Part shown: piece by piece, positions 33,596 to 42,813 of the stretch
Numbering within the stretch: position 1 is the stretch's first letter
How the letters are laid out: the number at the start of each line of letters is the position of its first letter
Source of the DNA: Paenibacillus ihbetae
Lineage (GTDB): Bacteria; Bacillota; Bacilli; Paenibacillales; Paenibacillaceae
DNA: 64,000 bases
Assembly: GCF_002741055.1 (NCBI RefSeq)
Contig: NZ_CP016809.1
Location: 5,868,501-5,932,500, forward strand
Direction: 5' to 3'
Notes under the pieces: generated by a model
The model's database searches: none
What the model was told of the DNA's origin: nothing
The model's input: the letters and a program-made list of their open reading frames with translations, nothing else
Made by a program: the position numbers and the translations under genes

Positions 33596-34636
33596 TTAGC
33601 TGCTGCAGCCGCCTCCACCGCAGCTGCTGCAAGAGGAGCCGCTGCTGCAGGAAGATCCGCTGCTGCAGGATGCATCGCTGCCGCTGCCGCCTCCGTCACC
33701 TGGGTCATCCCGTCCTCCGGAGCCGCAGGCGGAGGCGTAGGTGCAGCTGCTCCCGGTTGCTCCGGCGGTCTTCTCCGTGTACTTCACTTCAGGTTCCATC
33801 CGATGCATGAAATCGTCGGAATAATGCCAGGCAAAGAAGACTGCCGAGGCAAGGAGCACCTCATTGTTTCCGTAATCCACCTTACGACTTGCCGGCGGGG
33901 AGCCGTTCTCGGCTTCCAACAGCCTCTCCTTGAGTCCGCCGATGACCTGGTCGATGGCCTCGGCTGCTTCGGGCAGTCGCTCATATGTCCACGAATTGAA
34001 ACGCTCATTTTCGATGAAAGAATGGGCGTGACGGAACTCCTCCAGCTCTTCGCGCGGCAGAGGAACACGGAAGAACGGTCCCCACAAGGCGGCGCTGTAC
34101 TCGTTCCACCCGAATAATTGCACGTATATAACATCGAACCATGCCCGCTCGTTCTTCATGGATACCTGCTCGCTGCCGGTATTGGGCGCATGATGCAGCA
34201 TCCGTCCGAGGAAGCGGTCCGAAAATTGTTGATACTCGTATGTATACATCAGCATCTCATGCCACACTTCGTCGACCGCTTTGCTGAACATCGGTACGCG
34301 GTCCATGACGGCACACAGGATAAAGAATCGCTTAAGCTCGACCCACCGCCATTCATACTCCCGCTCCGATATTTCGGGGTATTCGGTCATCACCCGCTGC
34401 CTGACGGCATCCGGCAAGGCGGAGGGGAGGGAAGCTTCCAGACGCTTGGCAAGTCCGTAAGCGGGACTCCCGGGCTCGGCCACCAGAGGCGGTTCGGGTG
34501 CATTTCGGAAAGGGTTTCTCCGGCGTGTTGGGCTCATTGCCCGCTCTTTGCGCGACGATCGTTTCACAAAGTAAGAAATGATGAAAATATCCGCAATGAT
34601 AAACAAAATGAGAATGATCCAGCCTGTCGTATTCAT
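33596..34636 (-). CDS. Membrane-anchored protein with Gly/Ser/Cys-rich tail
   Basis: A 346-residue protein. One N-terminal helix (about 6-24) is followed by an Arg-rich stretch, a soluble helical domain (about 60-280), and a 50-residue C-terminal tail made almost only of Gly, Ser, Cys and Asp, with repeats such as SSCSSGSSCSS and ending CGGGGCSS. The segment AVDEVWHEMLMYTYEYQQF, then GRMLHHAPNT, resembles the WHxHM...HH motif of glycine-rich-domain proteins (DUF1399-like). AGGAGG lies nine bases before the ATG. The tail could bind metal or form disulfides. No processing gene is near. Confidence 0.8.
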   Translation of the reverse strand: MNTTGWIILILFIIADIFIISYFVKRSSRKERAMSPTRRRNPFRNAPEPPLVAEPGSPAYGLAKRLEASLPSALPDAVRQRVMTEYPEISEREYEWRWVELKRFFILCAVMDRVPMFSKAVDEVWHEMLMYTYEYQQFSDRFLGRMLHHAPNTGSEQVSMKNERAWFDVIYVQLFGWNEYSAALWGPFFRVPLPREELEEFRHAHSFIENERFNSWTYERLPEAAEAIDQVIGGLKERLLEAENGSPPASRKVDYGNNEVLLASAVFFAWHYSDDFMHRMEPEVKYTEKTAGATGSSCTYASACGSGGRDDPGDGGGSGSDASCSSGSSCSSGSSCSSCGGGGCSS

Positions 34637-34924
34637 CGCATATTCCTCCTGTTTATGTATGTTGGTTTGGAGGCAGAAAGGTTCTCTCCTTCCTTAATTA
34701 TGGCAAATGAAGCACGACATTGGCAATTCAAAGTTTGCCGGCAGGGCTGCTAAAGCGAAAGAGCCGACGTGATACAACAGCGTAAAAAAGAGGCGCTCTC
34801 TCAGGAAACAACGACTATCTCCCATACCAGCGCCCCCTTTCGGATGGAAATACGGCTTAACGCTCCTCAAAAACGTTCCGTCAAAGCAGTAAGATAAAAC
34901 CTGCCTTACGCTTTATACGAGAGT

Positions 34925-35335
34925 CTATGTCGCATCCGTCTTGGTCTCTGAGGTAATCATCCATTGCACGCCATACTTGTCCCGTACCTCGCCCAAATAG
35001 ATGCCGAACGGCTGCAGCTCGAACGGATAATTCACTTTTCCTCCCTCAGCAAGCTTCCGGAAGGCCTCACTGGCTTCGGCTATATTATTGTAATCTATGG
35101 ACAAATAGATGTCGGTACCGGGGGAGGACGGCTCGATGGCATCCGCCATGAAAATGTAATTATCGCCGGCAAGATTCAGACACATATGCATTACCTTGTC
35201 TTTCAGTTCGGACTGCGTGCCCATTGCCTCTTCATGCGTTGTAAGGGACACGATCTTTCCGCCAAGCGAGTTCAAATAGAAATCCGCCTGTTCCCTGGCA
35301 TTAGTGGAAATGAGATATGGCTTCAGCGTACCCAT
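34925..35335 (-). CDS. VOC family protein, PhnB/glyoxalase-like
   Basis: A 136-residue vicinal-oxygen-chelate fold protein of the PhnB-like group. Landmarks: PYLISTNAREQADFYLNSLG at the N-terminus, LTTHEEAMG, then FGIYLGEVRDKYGVQWMI at the end, which is the family's final strand. GAGGAG lies five bases before the ATG. These proteins are cytosolic and often of unknown substrate. No metal ligands can be assigned with certainty. It is a lone gene with about 290 bp of empty sequence downstream. Confidence 0.88.
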   Translation of the reverse strand: MGTLKPYLISTNAREQADFYLNSLGGKIVSLTTHEEAMGTQSELKDKVMHMCLNLAGDNYIFMADAIEPSSPGTDIYLSIDYNNIAEASEAFRKLAEGGKVNYPFELQPFGIYLGEVRDKYGVQWMITSETKTDAT

Positions 35336-35596
35336 GGGTTCTCCTCAATCCTTTCAACTTGATATCGTATCAGTCAATGTTAATCTATCATACTTGACTG
35401 CATCGCATTTCTTCTCGATTGCTATTCATTCCCCCGGATCCATGCTGGTTCCCGCGCGGATTTGACACGGATGCCTACAGGCCCTATAACTGAAATGGAA
35501 AACAATTTTAAAGTGCATGGAATCTGGCCCGGACGATGGAGGGCATCATTGAGATTCGTAAGAAGCACTAATTACGGAATTTTTAGGAGCATACAT

Positions 35597-35803
35597 ATGT
35601 TGACAGGATGGAAGTTATCCGTGCTCGGGATCGTTATCGTAGGGATCGCCGGGATTGCCGCTTCTTCAGCGGGACTCATTGAGCCCATGCGGGCGGGCGC
35701 GTTATTTGCAGTATTTGTGTTATTTATCGGGTGTCTTGAGCTTATGGAATGGATCAAAAGACGGGGGAGGGGCAAAACCAACCGAAAACCTTCTTCCAAG
35801 TGA
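35597..35803 (+). CDS. Small two-helix membrane protein
   Basis: A 68-residue protein with two hydrophobic helices (about 5-25 and 31-52) and a basic C-terminus (KRRGRGKTNRKPSSK). AGGAG lies seven bases before ATG 35597. A longer frame from 35462 has no ribosome-binding site and its extra part does not look like protein. It is followed 29 bp later by another small gene, probably in the same transcript. I do not recognise the family. Confidence 0.7.
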   Translation: MLTGWKLSVLGIVIVGIAGIAASSAGLIEPMRAGALFAVFVLFIGCLELMEWIKRRGRGKTNRKPSSK

Positions 35804-35832
35804 GAGAAGCCAACTCCTAAAGGAGGGAGAGC

Positions 35833-36108
35833 ATGAATTGGATCGCGGTACAGCCTTACTACAAAATCCATCGCGTCGTGGACGGCATCGAACAAAGAAC
35901 CGAAGAACAGTGGCGGAAGATGTACCTGTACGAAGACAGAATCGTAACCAAGTACCGGGTTTTTCCGCTGAATCAAGTGTTTGACCTCTCGTATCGCACG
36001 ATGGGAGGAGAGGGAGGCTTCTTATATCTGCATACCCGGCAGGGCGTATATTCCTATACGGTGAAGGAAGATCCCCGGACCTTCATCGAGGCCTTCAAAC
36101 AGCTTTAA
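35833..36108 (+). CDS. Small hypothetical protein, PH-like
   Basis: A 91-residue soluble protein, beta-rich with a C-terminal helix (YTVKEDPRTFIEAFKQL). The pattern of a basic strand (DRIVTKYRVFPLNQVFDLSY) and a final helix suggests a small PH-like fold. AAAGGAGGG lies close before the ATG. Function unknown. Probably co-transcribed with the small membrane protein upstream. Confidence 0.75.
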   Translation: MNWIAVQPYYKIHRVVDGIEQRTEEQWRKMYLYEDRIVTKYRVFPLNQVFDLSYRTMGGEGGFLYLHTRQGVYSYTVKEDPRTFIEAFKQL

Positions 36109-36234
36109 GCGCAGAAATTCCCAAAGATTCCTAGTCTCAGGTCTAGTTAGGAACCTCGTCTTGAGCACGTTTTCCGAATGCCGAGCATTCAGTAAGCTGG
36201 TTATATACTTTTGGACGGATTAGGGGGCCGGCGC

Positions 36235-36861
36235 GTGGACACGCTGCTTAATTTTATCGAACAAATCGGGCATTACGCATTATTTCTCGTCTTATGCCTT
36301 GGAGTTATCGGTCTGCCTGTGCCGAACGAGGTCGTTGCGATGACGGGCGGTGCGCTGGCCGCATCCGAAATACTAGCGCCATTCCCTTCATTCGTGATGA
36401 TTTATCTGGGGGTATGCTCCGGGGCTACCGTAGGCTTTATGCTCAGCCGCTTTACGGCTAGCCGGCTGCTGGAGCGGTTTGGGGACAGGAAGAGCATCCG
36501 GCAGTTCCTGGACGTCTCCGAACGGCTGACCCGCCAGTACGGCAATTATGCGATCTGCATCAGCGCGTTTCTGCCGATTCTCCGTAACGTGACTCCCTAT
36601 GCGGTTGGCATGAAAGGGATGCCTTACCGGAAATTTGCGCTTTTTTCCTATTCGGCATCATTGCTGTGGACCGTCGGCTATTTCTCCTTGGGCATGTACG
36701 TCGGCGATCAAGTGGTTGATCACATCGGTGCACTCATTAACCGTTACGGATATTACCTGGCCGGGGTGGTAGCTGTGCTCGCTGTGGTTCTCATCCTGAT
36801 CTTGTCAAGACGAAGAAACAAACGCTTAAAGGTCGACAAAGAGGTTCAGATCCACGGTTAG
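36235..36861 (+). CDS. DedA family membrane protein
   Basis: A 208-residue DedA/SNARE-associated protein with about five helices. GLPVPNEVVAMTGGALAA near residue 28 and FLPILRNVTPYAVGMKGMP near 120 are the conserved re-entrant segments, including the essential Glu and Arg. These proteins are lipid transporters or scramblases involved in undecaprenyl phosphate or phosphatidylethanolamine traffic. GTG 36235 is chosen because AGGGGG lies nine bases upstream. The TTG at 36211 is in frame but has no site. Confidence 0.9.
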   Translation: MDTLLNFIEQIGHYALFLVLCLGVIGLPVPNEVVAMTGGALAASEILAPFPSFVMIYLGVCSGATVGFMLSRFTASRLLERFGDRKSIRQFLDVSERLTRQYGNYAICISAFLPILRNVTPYAVGMKGMPYRKFALFSYSASLLWTVGYFSLGMYVGDQVVDHIGALINRYGYYLAGVVAVLAVVLILILSRRRNKRLKVDKEVQIHG

Positions 36862-36892
36862 ACCATGCCGATACGTTGGTTCGAATCGCCCA

Positions 36893-37138
36893 TCATGGCG
36901 TGTCGTCGGAAGGGGGTTCGGGCAAGCCGCGGAGGATTTTAATATATTCACGCGGCGAGAAGCCGGATGATGTATTTCGGATCTCGTTGGAATGATAGAT
37001 TTCCAAGGATTCGCCCGGCTTTTGCATCATTTGGGAGCTTCCCGGCCGGTAGCGGTTGCGCGAGGCGGAATCCGCTAAGTATGCGGCGGTTAGCAGGACG
37101 ATAAAGATCAGGGCGCATAGAGCAGCTTTTTTTGCCAT
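36893..37138 (-). CDS. Small signal-anchored protein, hypothetical
   Basis: An 81-residue protein with one hydrophobic helix at about residues 4-22 (ALCALIFIVLLTAAYLADSA) and a polar extracytoplasmic part. AAAGGAG lies 11 bases before the ATG. The frame could extend 29 residues upstream over the promoter region of the Mrp operon, which is unlikely. Function unknown. It is divergent from the Mrp operon. Confidence 0.65.
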   Translation of the reverse strand: MAKKAALCALIFIVLLTAAYLADSASRNRYRPGSSQMMQKPGESLEIYHSNEIRNTSSGFSPREYIKILRGLPEPPSDDTP

Positions 37139-37203
37139 GTGACATTCACTCCTTTCACTACAGTGTTGTCCCCATTCCATGTTTTTCATTCCCGAAGAAA
37201 TCT

Positions 37204-37232
37204 TTGACAAAATAGCGAACTGCATATATACT
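37204..37232 (+). promoter_or_regulatory. SigA promoter of the Mrp operon
   Basis: TTGACA, a 17-base spacer and TATACT, almost perfect consensus. Transcription would start near 37239 and leave a leader of about 145 bases before the TTG start of mrpA. Confidence 0.85.
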
Positions 37233-37277
37233 TTTCATCAGTGTGACGCGAGACAATACGATATGATTTTCCCGGAG

Positions 37278-37303
37278 GAGCCTGCCAACAGCGGGCTCTT
37301 TTT
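37278..37303 (+). terminator. Leader hairpin in front of mrpA, possible attenuator
   Basis: The stem GAGCCTGC / GCGGGCTC with a 5-base loop and TTTTT. It lies after the promoter and before the coding region, so it would stop transcription early unless relieved. Confidence 0.65.
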
Positions 37304-37382
37304 GTGTTTTTCCGGACTTTGATCCGGATATTTGGGGAAATACTAAATGCAGGAAAAAATCAGACTATAGGAGGAGTAGATT

Positions 37383-40244
37383 TTGTCATTGCTGCACATC
37401 GCCGTTCTGGCACCTTTTATCGTCGCCCTTGGGATTATGCTGCTGCGTAAGCCCTTGAGTCGAATCCATGCCGGCTGGGCTGTTTTGCCGGTACCAATCA
37501 TTTTATTTACGTATTTTCTGGGACGAATACCGACCATTCAGGGAGGTGAACCGCAGCATGTACGGGCAGCGTGGATCCCATCGCTCGGCATCGACATTAC
37601 GTTGTACCTGGATGGTCTCAGCTTGATATTTGCACTTTTAATATCGGGGATCGGTTCCCTTGTGGTCTTGTATTCTATCTTTTATATGGATCGAACCAAA
37701 GAGGCCGTCCAGCGCTTCTATGTTTATCTGCTCCTGTTCATGGGGGCTATGCTCGGCGTCGTATTGTCTGACAATCTCCTTGTTTTGTACGGGTTCTGGG
37801 AATTGACGAGCATCTCGTCGTTTCTTCTGATCGCCTTCTGGCATCATCGGGACCGTTCAAGATACGGAGCGCTGAAATCCATGCTCATCACGGTGTTCGG
37901 CGGGCTGGCCATGCTGGCAGGCTTCATCGTGCTCTACGTGATGACCGGAACTTTCAGCATTCGGGAGATCGTCGCTTCCATTGGAACCATAACGGGAGAA
38001 CCGCTGTTCCTTCCGGCCATGCTTCTGATTTTGCTGGGGGCATTCACGAAATCGGCCCAGTTCCCGTTCCATATCTGGCTTCCGGATGCGATGGAGGCGC
38101 CGACTCCGGTCAGCGCCTATCTTCATTCGGCAACGATGGTTAAGGCGGGCATCTATTTGGTAGCCCGCTTCAGCCCGGTGTTCGCCGGCCATTCATGGTG
38201 GTTCTGGATCATCACGATCACCGGCTTGACCACCTTGATGTATGCGTCGCTGAGAGCGATCAAGCAGACGGATCTGAAGGCGCTGCTTGCCTTCTCGACC
38301 GTCAGCCAGCTGGGTCTGATCATGAGCTTGCTCGGACTGGGCTCGGCCGCCGCCTACTTCGGCGCAGGTCCGGATTCCGTCATCTATGCCAAAGCGACGA
38401 CGGCCGCGATCTTTCACTTGATGAACCATGCCATATTTAAAGGCGCGCTGTTCATGGTGGTCGGCATCGTCGACCATGAGACGGGAACGCGAGACCTGCG
38501 CAAGCTGGGCGGTTTGCTGAATCTGATGCCGATCACGTTCACTGTGGCATTAATCGGGGCTTTTTCCATGGCGGGATTGCCGCCGTTTAACGGTTTTCTC
38601 AGTAAGGAGATGTTCTTTACCGCCGTCCTTCAGGCGTCGCAGATGAGCTTCTGGGCGGCCGAAACCTGGGGAATTCTAATTCCGGTGGTCGCTTGGACAG
38701 CAAGCGTGTTCACATTCCTGTACAGCATGATCCTGGTGTTCAAAACCTTCACCGGGAGGTACCAGCCTGAGAAGCTTGAGAAAAAGCCGCACGAGGCCCC
38801 GATCGGCATGCTGATTCCGCCGGTTGTGCTGGCTTCGCTGGCGATAATCTTCGGCCTGTTCCCGAATCTGCTGTCCTACTCGTTGATCGAGCCTGCAATG
38901 ACGGCGATCCATCCCGCACTGCTGGAGCCCGGGGACACCTTCCACGTTAAGATCGAAATGTGGCATGGCTGGACGGCGGAAATTTTTATGACCATCGCGA
39001 TCATCGTCATCGGTGTCGTGCTCTATAAGCTGCATGGTTCCGTCGGGGTACTGAACCAAGCCTTGACCAAGAAATTTACCTTGAACCGTCTGTACGACCG
39101 GGGGCTTCGTGCGCTGGAGGGGGGCGGAAAATCGATAACGTCCACGTATATGACCGGATCGGTTCGTCATTATGTTATCTATATTTTCGCTTTCTTCATC
39201 CTCGTTCTGGGCGGAGGATTGCTGCTGATCGGAGATATCCATTACGGCGGCAGCGGCTCGTACGCTCCGATCTCTTTCTATGAAGCCGTGGCCATCATCG
39301 CGCTGGTTATTCCTGTGCTGGTGCTGCCTTTCGTTCGCACGCGTCTGATGGCCATCATCCTGACCGGGGCGGCAGGTTATATGGTCACGTTGTTCTTCGT
39401 GCTGTTTCGGGCACCGGACCTGGCGCTTACGCAGATGATTGTCGAGACGGTATCGGTCATGCTGTTCTTGCTCTGTTTCTATCATTTGCCGAAGCTGAAG
39501 CGGGAGAAGGTCCCGATGGGATTGAAATGGAGGAATCTATTGATCTCGGCCGGCGTCGGGATCGTCGTCACACTGATTGCGCTGGCTGCGAGCAGCGGCC
39601 GCTCATTCGATTCCATCGCCGATTTCTTCATTAAGGAGAGCTATCCATCCGCGGGCGGCAAGAACATCGTTAACGTCATACTCGTGGATTTCCGCGGATT
39701 CGATACGCTGCTTGAAATCATGGTGCTTGGCATCGCTTCGTTAGGCATCTATGCGTTGATCCGGGTAGATATGGGTGAGCAATTGCTTGGACAGCGTGAT
39801 CCCTACCAGGAGGTTTACCTGCCTAGCAGAAACGACGTCATCCTGCGCACGGTGTCGAAGGTCGTTATTTTCATCGTAGTCGCCTTCTCCTGGTATCTGT
39901 TCAGTGCCGGGCACAACGAGCCGGGCGGCGGATTTATCGGCGGATTAATGACGGCGGCGGCGCTTGTCCTGCTGTCCATGGCATTCGGCATGGACGTGAC
40001 GCGGAATGTCATCCCGGTTCAATTCCGGAAGGTAACGGCTGTGGGACTTCTCATCGCACTACTGACAGGCATCGGTTCGCTGGTGATTGGCGTGCCGTTC
40101 CTTAGCCATACGTTTGGGCACCGTGAACTGCCACTGCTAGGAGATACCGAGCTTGCGACGGCTGTTCTGTTTGATCTCGGGGTTTATCTGGCTGTTGTAG
40201 GCGTCACCATGACCATCATCAATTCGATCGGGAGGGATCAATAA
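37383..40244 (+). CDS. mrpA: Mrp Na+/H+ antiporter, fused subunits A and B
   Basis: A 953-residue membrane protein. Residues 1 to about 800 are MrpA, related to the NuoL proton channel subunit (GFWELTSISSFLLIAFW; FPFHIWLPDAMEAPTPVSAY, including the conserved Lys and Glu region). Residues from about 815 to 953 are a complete MrpB domain (FSAGHNEPGGGFIGGL is diagnostic). In Bacillus subtilis these are two proteins of about 801 and 143 residues, and no separate mrpB is present here. It starts at TTG 37383, nine bases after AGGAGGAG. First gene of the operon. The complex exports Na+ in exchange for protons, supporting pH and salt tolerance. Confidence 0.95.
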   Translation: MSLLHIAVLAPFIVALGIMLLRKPLSRIHAGWAVLPVPIILFTYFLGRIPTIQGGEPQHVRAAWIPSLGIDITLYLDGLSLIFALLISGIGSLVVLYSIFYMDRTKEAVQRFYVYLLLFMGAMLGVVLSDNLLVLYGFWELTSISSFLLIAFWHHRDRSRYGALKSMLITVFGGLAMLAGFIVLYVMTGTFSIREIVASIGTITGEPLFLPAMLLILLGAFTKSAQFPFHIWLPDAMEAPTPVSAYLHSATMVKAGIYLVARFSPVFAGHSWWFWIITITGLTTLMYASLRAIKQTDLKALLAFSTVSQLGLIMSLLGLGSAAAYFGAGPDSVIYAKATTAAIFHLMNHAIFKGALFMVVGIVDHETGTRDLRKLGGLLNLMPITFTVALIGAFSMAGLPPFNGFLSKEMFFTAVLQASQMSFWAAETWGILIPVVAWTASVFTFLYSMILVFKTFTGRYQPEKLEKKPHEAPIGMLIPPVVLASLAIIFGLFPNLLSYSLIEPAMTAIHPALLEPGDTFHVKIEMWHGWTAEIFMTIAIIVIGVVLYKLHGSVGVLNQALTKKFTLNRLYDRGLRALEGGGKSITSTYMTGSVRHYVIYIFAFFILVLGGGLLLIGDIHYGGSGSYAPISFYEAVAIIALVIPVLVLPFVRTRLMAIILTGAAGYMVTLFFVLFRAPDLALTQMIVETVSVMLFLLCFYHLPKLKREKVPMGLKWRNLLISAGVGIVVTLIALAASSGRSFDSIADFFIKESYPSAGGKNIVNVILVDFRGFDTLLEIMVLGIASLGIYALIRVDMGEQLLGQRDPYQEVYLPSRNDVILRTVSKVVIFIVVAFSWYLFSAGHNEPGGGFIGGLMTAAALVLLSMAFGMDVTRNVIPVQFRKVTAVGLLIALLTGIGSLVIGVPFLSHTFGHRELPLLGDTELATAVLFDLGVYLAVVGVTMTIINSIGRDQ

Positions 40245-40246
40245 CC

Positions 40247-40585
40247 GTGGAATTATACATGTCGCTGGCCATTGGCATTCTTTTTGCGGTCGGTGTGTAC
40301 CAGATCTTGTCCAAAAGCCTCCTGCGCATCATATTAGGAACGAACCTGCTGACCCATGGAGTCCACCTGCTTCTGCTGACGATGTCGCGTTTGAAGACCG
40401 GCGCAGCTCCCTTGCTGGGCGAAGAGGCTTCCTCCTATGTGGATCCCGTGCCGCAGGCGCTCATTCTGACATCCATCGTGATCAGCTTCGGGGTCACTTC
40501 CTTCTTCTTCGTTTTAGCCTACAAGGCATATCAGCGCCTGGGCACGGACAATATGGAAGAGCTAAGGGGGAAGGACGATGAATAA
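40247..40585 (+). CDS. mrpC: Mrp antiporter subunit C
   Basis: A 112-residue three-helix protein homologous to NuoK, equal in length to the B. subtilis protein (113). Conserved segment: GTNLLTHGVHLLLLTMSRLK, and DPVPQALILTSIVISFG. It starts at GTG two bases after the mrpA stop, with GGGAGG 13 bases upstream. Its end overlaps mrpD by 8 bp. Part of the membrane-embedded antiporter. Confidence 0.95.
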   Translation: MELYMSLAIGILFAVGVYQILSKSLLRIILGTNLLTHGVHLLLLTMSRLKTGAAPLLGEEASSYVDPVPQALILTSIVISFGVTSFFFVLAYKAYQRLGTDNMEELRGKDDE

Positions 40586-42059
40586 TATAATTGTCCTTCC
40601 GCTGCTGATCCCGCTGGTCACCGCCGTTCTTCTTATCTTCTGTGCGAAGAACATTCGCCTTCAGCGCTGGATGAGTGCAATCAGCATTGCAATGAATGTG
40701 CTTGTTGCTCTGTTCATCGTATATCAGGTGGACACTCAAGGCATCCAGACGCTTCATATGGGCGGATGGCTTCCGCCGCACGGCATCGTGTTTGTGGCGG
40801 ATATGCTTGCAGCTTTGCTGGTGCTGATGACGCTTCTTGTAGCGGCTGCCTGTCTGTTCTACGCCTTTCGCAGCATCGGGGAGGAGCGGGAAAAGCATTA
40901 TTTTTATACGTTTTTTCAGTTTTTGCTTGCCGGTGTCATCGGTTCGTTTCTGACCGGGGATCTGTTCAACTTGTTCGTCTGCTTCGAGGTGATGCTGATC
41001 TCCTCCTACGCGCTGATCGTTCTTGGGGGCACCAAGCGTCAGCTGCGGGAAACGCTCAAATACATGCTGATCAACATTATCTCATCCACGCTATTCGTTG
41101 CTGCCGTTGCGTATTTGTACGGCACGGTCGGCACGTTGAACATGGCCCATCTCTCCCTGCGCGTAGCCGAGGTGCAGCAGGAGGGCATTCTGTCGGTGAT
41201 CGGCATCCTGTTCCTGATCGTGTTCGCATTAAAGGCCGGATTGTTCCTGTTCTTCTGGCTGCCGGGCTCGTATAACGCCCCTCCGGCCGCAGTGACAGCG
41301 CTGTTCGGTGCTCTTCTGACGAAGGTCGGCCTATACGCCATTATCCGGACCTTCACCCTGATCTTCTACCACGAAACCGGCGGCATCCATGCGATCATCG
41401 GATGGATGGCGGCTGCGACGATGATTCTGGGAGGACTCGGGGCGGTTGCGTACAAAGACATCGGCCGCGTCTTGAACTATAACATTGTGATCAGCGTCGG
41501 TCTTATCGCATTTGGGATCGCCACGGCCAGCGAGGCATCGCTGAACGGCGCGGTGTTCTACCTGCTGCATGACATGGCAGCCAAGGCGCTGCTGTTCATT
41601 CTTGGAGGCATGATCATTACGAGTGCCGGCACGGCCAAGCTGGGCGAGATGGGCGGGTTGATGAAGCGATATCCTTGGATCGGCTGGATGTTCTTCATCG
41701 CCCTGCTTGCGCTCGTTGGCATTCCGCCGCTCAGCGGATTTTTGGGGAAAGTGTTGATTCTCCAAGGCGGCTTGCAGGAAGGACACTACTGGCTCAGCGG
41801 CATTGGGCTTCTGTCCAGCCTGCTCGTGCTGTATTCGCTCATCAAGGTGTTCATGGGCGCGTTCTGGGGCGATTCCACGGCCCGCGGGGATCAGCAGACG
41901 ATCAACATTCCTCGCACGGCATACGGTGCGGCAATCGGCTTAACGCTGATTGTCATGCTGATGGGTATCGGCTCCGAGTGGGTATATTCGTATACTTCCC
42001 AGGCAGGAGCGGTGCTGACGGATCCGTCCCTGTACATTAACGCCGTATTAAAGGAGTAG
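40578..42059 (+). CDS. mrpD: Mrp antiporter subunit D
   Basis: A 493-residue NuoM/NuoN-like subunit with about 14 helices, the same length as the B. subtilis MrpD. Conserved charged positions appear in GDLFNLFVCFEVMLISSYAL and in LFLFFWLPGSYNAPPAAVTA. It starts at ATG 40578 after GGGGGAAGG, inside the mrpC coding end. Together with MrpA it forms the ion-translocating core. Confidence 0.95.
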   Translation: MNNIIVLPLLIPLVTAVLLIFCAKNIRLQRWMSAISIAMNVLVALFIVYQVDTQGIQTLHMGGWLPPHGIVFVADMLAALLVLMTLLVAAACLFYAFRSIGEEREKHYFYTFFQFLLAGVIGSFLTGDLFNLFVCFEVMLISSYALIVLGGTKRQLRETLKYMLINIISSTLFVAAVAYLYGTVGTLNMAHLSLRVAEVQQEGILSVIGILFLIVFALKAGLFLFFWLPGSYNAPPAAVTALFGALLTKVGLYAIIRTFTLIFYHETGGIHAIIGWMAAATMILGGLGAVAYKDIGRVLNYNIVISVGLIAFGIATASEASLNGAVFYLLHDMAAKALLFILGGMIITSAGTAKLGEMGGLMKRYPWIGWMFFIALLALVGIPPLSGFLGKVLILQGGLQEGHYWLSGIGLLSSLLVLYSLIKVFMGAFWGDSTARGDQQTINIPRTAYGAAIGLTLIVMLMGIGSEWVYSYTSQAGAVLTDPSLYINAVLKE

Positions 42060-42064
42060 TGGTT

Positions 42065-42544
42065 ATGGGACAACAAATCCTTTTGAATATCGTCATTGCG
42101 GTTCTTTGGATGTTTTTGAAAGATGAGCCGACCCCGCAGCAGTTCATTGTCGGCTATATTATAGGCATGCTGATGATCTTCTTGCTGCGGAGATTCTGGC
42201 CGAGTGGTTTTTATATGCGGAGGCTGTGGTCGATATTGCTGCTGCTGCTCTTGTTCTTCAAAGAGCTGTTCAAGTCGAGTATCACCGTGATCGGGCAGAT
42301 TTTGCAGCCGAAGTTGAATGTACGGCCCGGCATCTTTGCATATACGACCGAGCTGAAGTCGGATTGGGAAATCACCTTGCTCTCATGCCTCATATGCTTA
42401 ACGCCGGGAACCCTTACCCTGGAGGTGTCCCCGGATGGGCAGACCTTATTTATACACGCGATGGACATCGAGGATACCGATGAGCTGTCGGAACAGATCC
42501 GGGGAACATTCGAGCGAGCCATTAAGGAGGTGACCCGCACATGA
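42065..42544 (+). CDS. mrpE: Mrp antiporter subunit E
   Basis: A 159-residue subunit with two to three N-terminal helices and a soluble C-terminal domain (LTPGTLTLEVSPDGQTLFIH is the family signature). I choose ATG 42065, eight bases after AAGGAG. The GTG at 42059 is too close to that site. It overlaps mrpF by 4 bp (ATGA). Confidence 0.93.
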   Translation: MGQQILLNIVIAVLWMFLKDEPTPQQFIVGYIIGMLMIFLLRRFWPSGFYMRRLWSILLLLLLFFKELFKSSITVIGQILQPKLNVRPGIFAYTTELKSDWEITLLSCLICLTPGTLTLEVSPDGQTLFIHAMDIEDTDELSEQIRGTFERAIKEVTRT

Positions 42545-42813
42545 TCAACGGCATACTGATTGCTTCGCTCATCATTTTGTCGCTGGCGATTCTCGCCTGT
42601 CTGTACCGGCTGATCAAGGGACCTTCCATGAACGACCGGATCATGTCGCTGGACACGATCGGCATTCTGCTGCTCTCGATCATCGCAGTGCTCTGTATGC
42701 TGTTCAGGACCTCGGTATATGTCGATATTATCCTGCTGATCGGGATATTAACATTTATCGGAACGACCGCGCTGGCCAGATACATTGAGAGGGGTGATGT
42801 CATTGACCGCTGA
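42541..42813 (+). CDS. mrpF: Mrp antiporter subunit F
   Basis: A 90-residue three-helix subunit. The conserved polar segment RLIKGPSMNDRIMSLDTIGI contains the Asp and Arg typical of MrpF. AAGGAGGTGA lies before the ATG. The end overlaps mrpG. Confidence 0.94.
   Translation: MINGILIASLIILSLAILACLYRLIKGPSMNDRIMSLDTIGILLLSIIAVLCMLFRTSVYVDIILLIGILTFIGTTALARYIERGDVIDR

Noticed and set aside
33596..33700. Short repeats in this segment as a CRISPR or satellite array
   Set aside because: The repeats are codon repeats of the SSCSSG tail, with no spacers of regular size.
33596..33745. Gly/Ser/Cys-rich sequence taken as a microcin B17-like bacteriocin precursor
   Set aside because: It is the tail of a 346-residue anchored protein and no cyclodehydratase, dehydrogenase or exporter genes are near.
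34118..34753. Plus-strand ORF of 211 codons opposite the Gly/Ser/Cys-tailed gene
   Set aside because: It is antisense to most of a gene with a good start and anchor helix, and has no ribosome-binding site.
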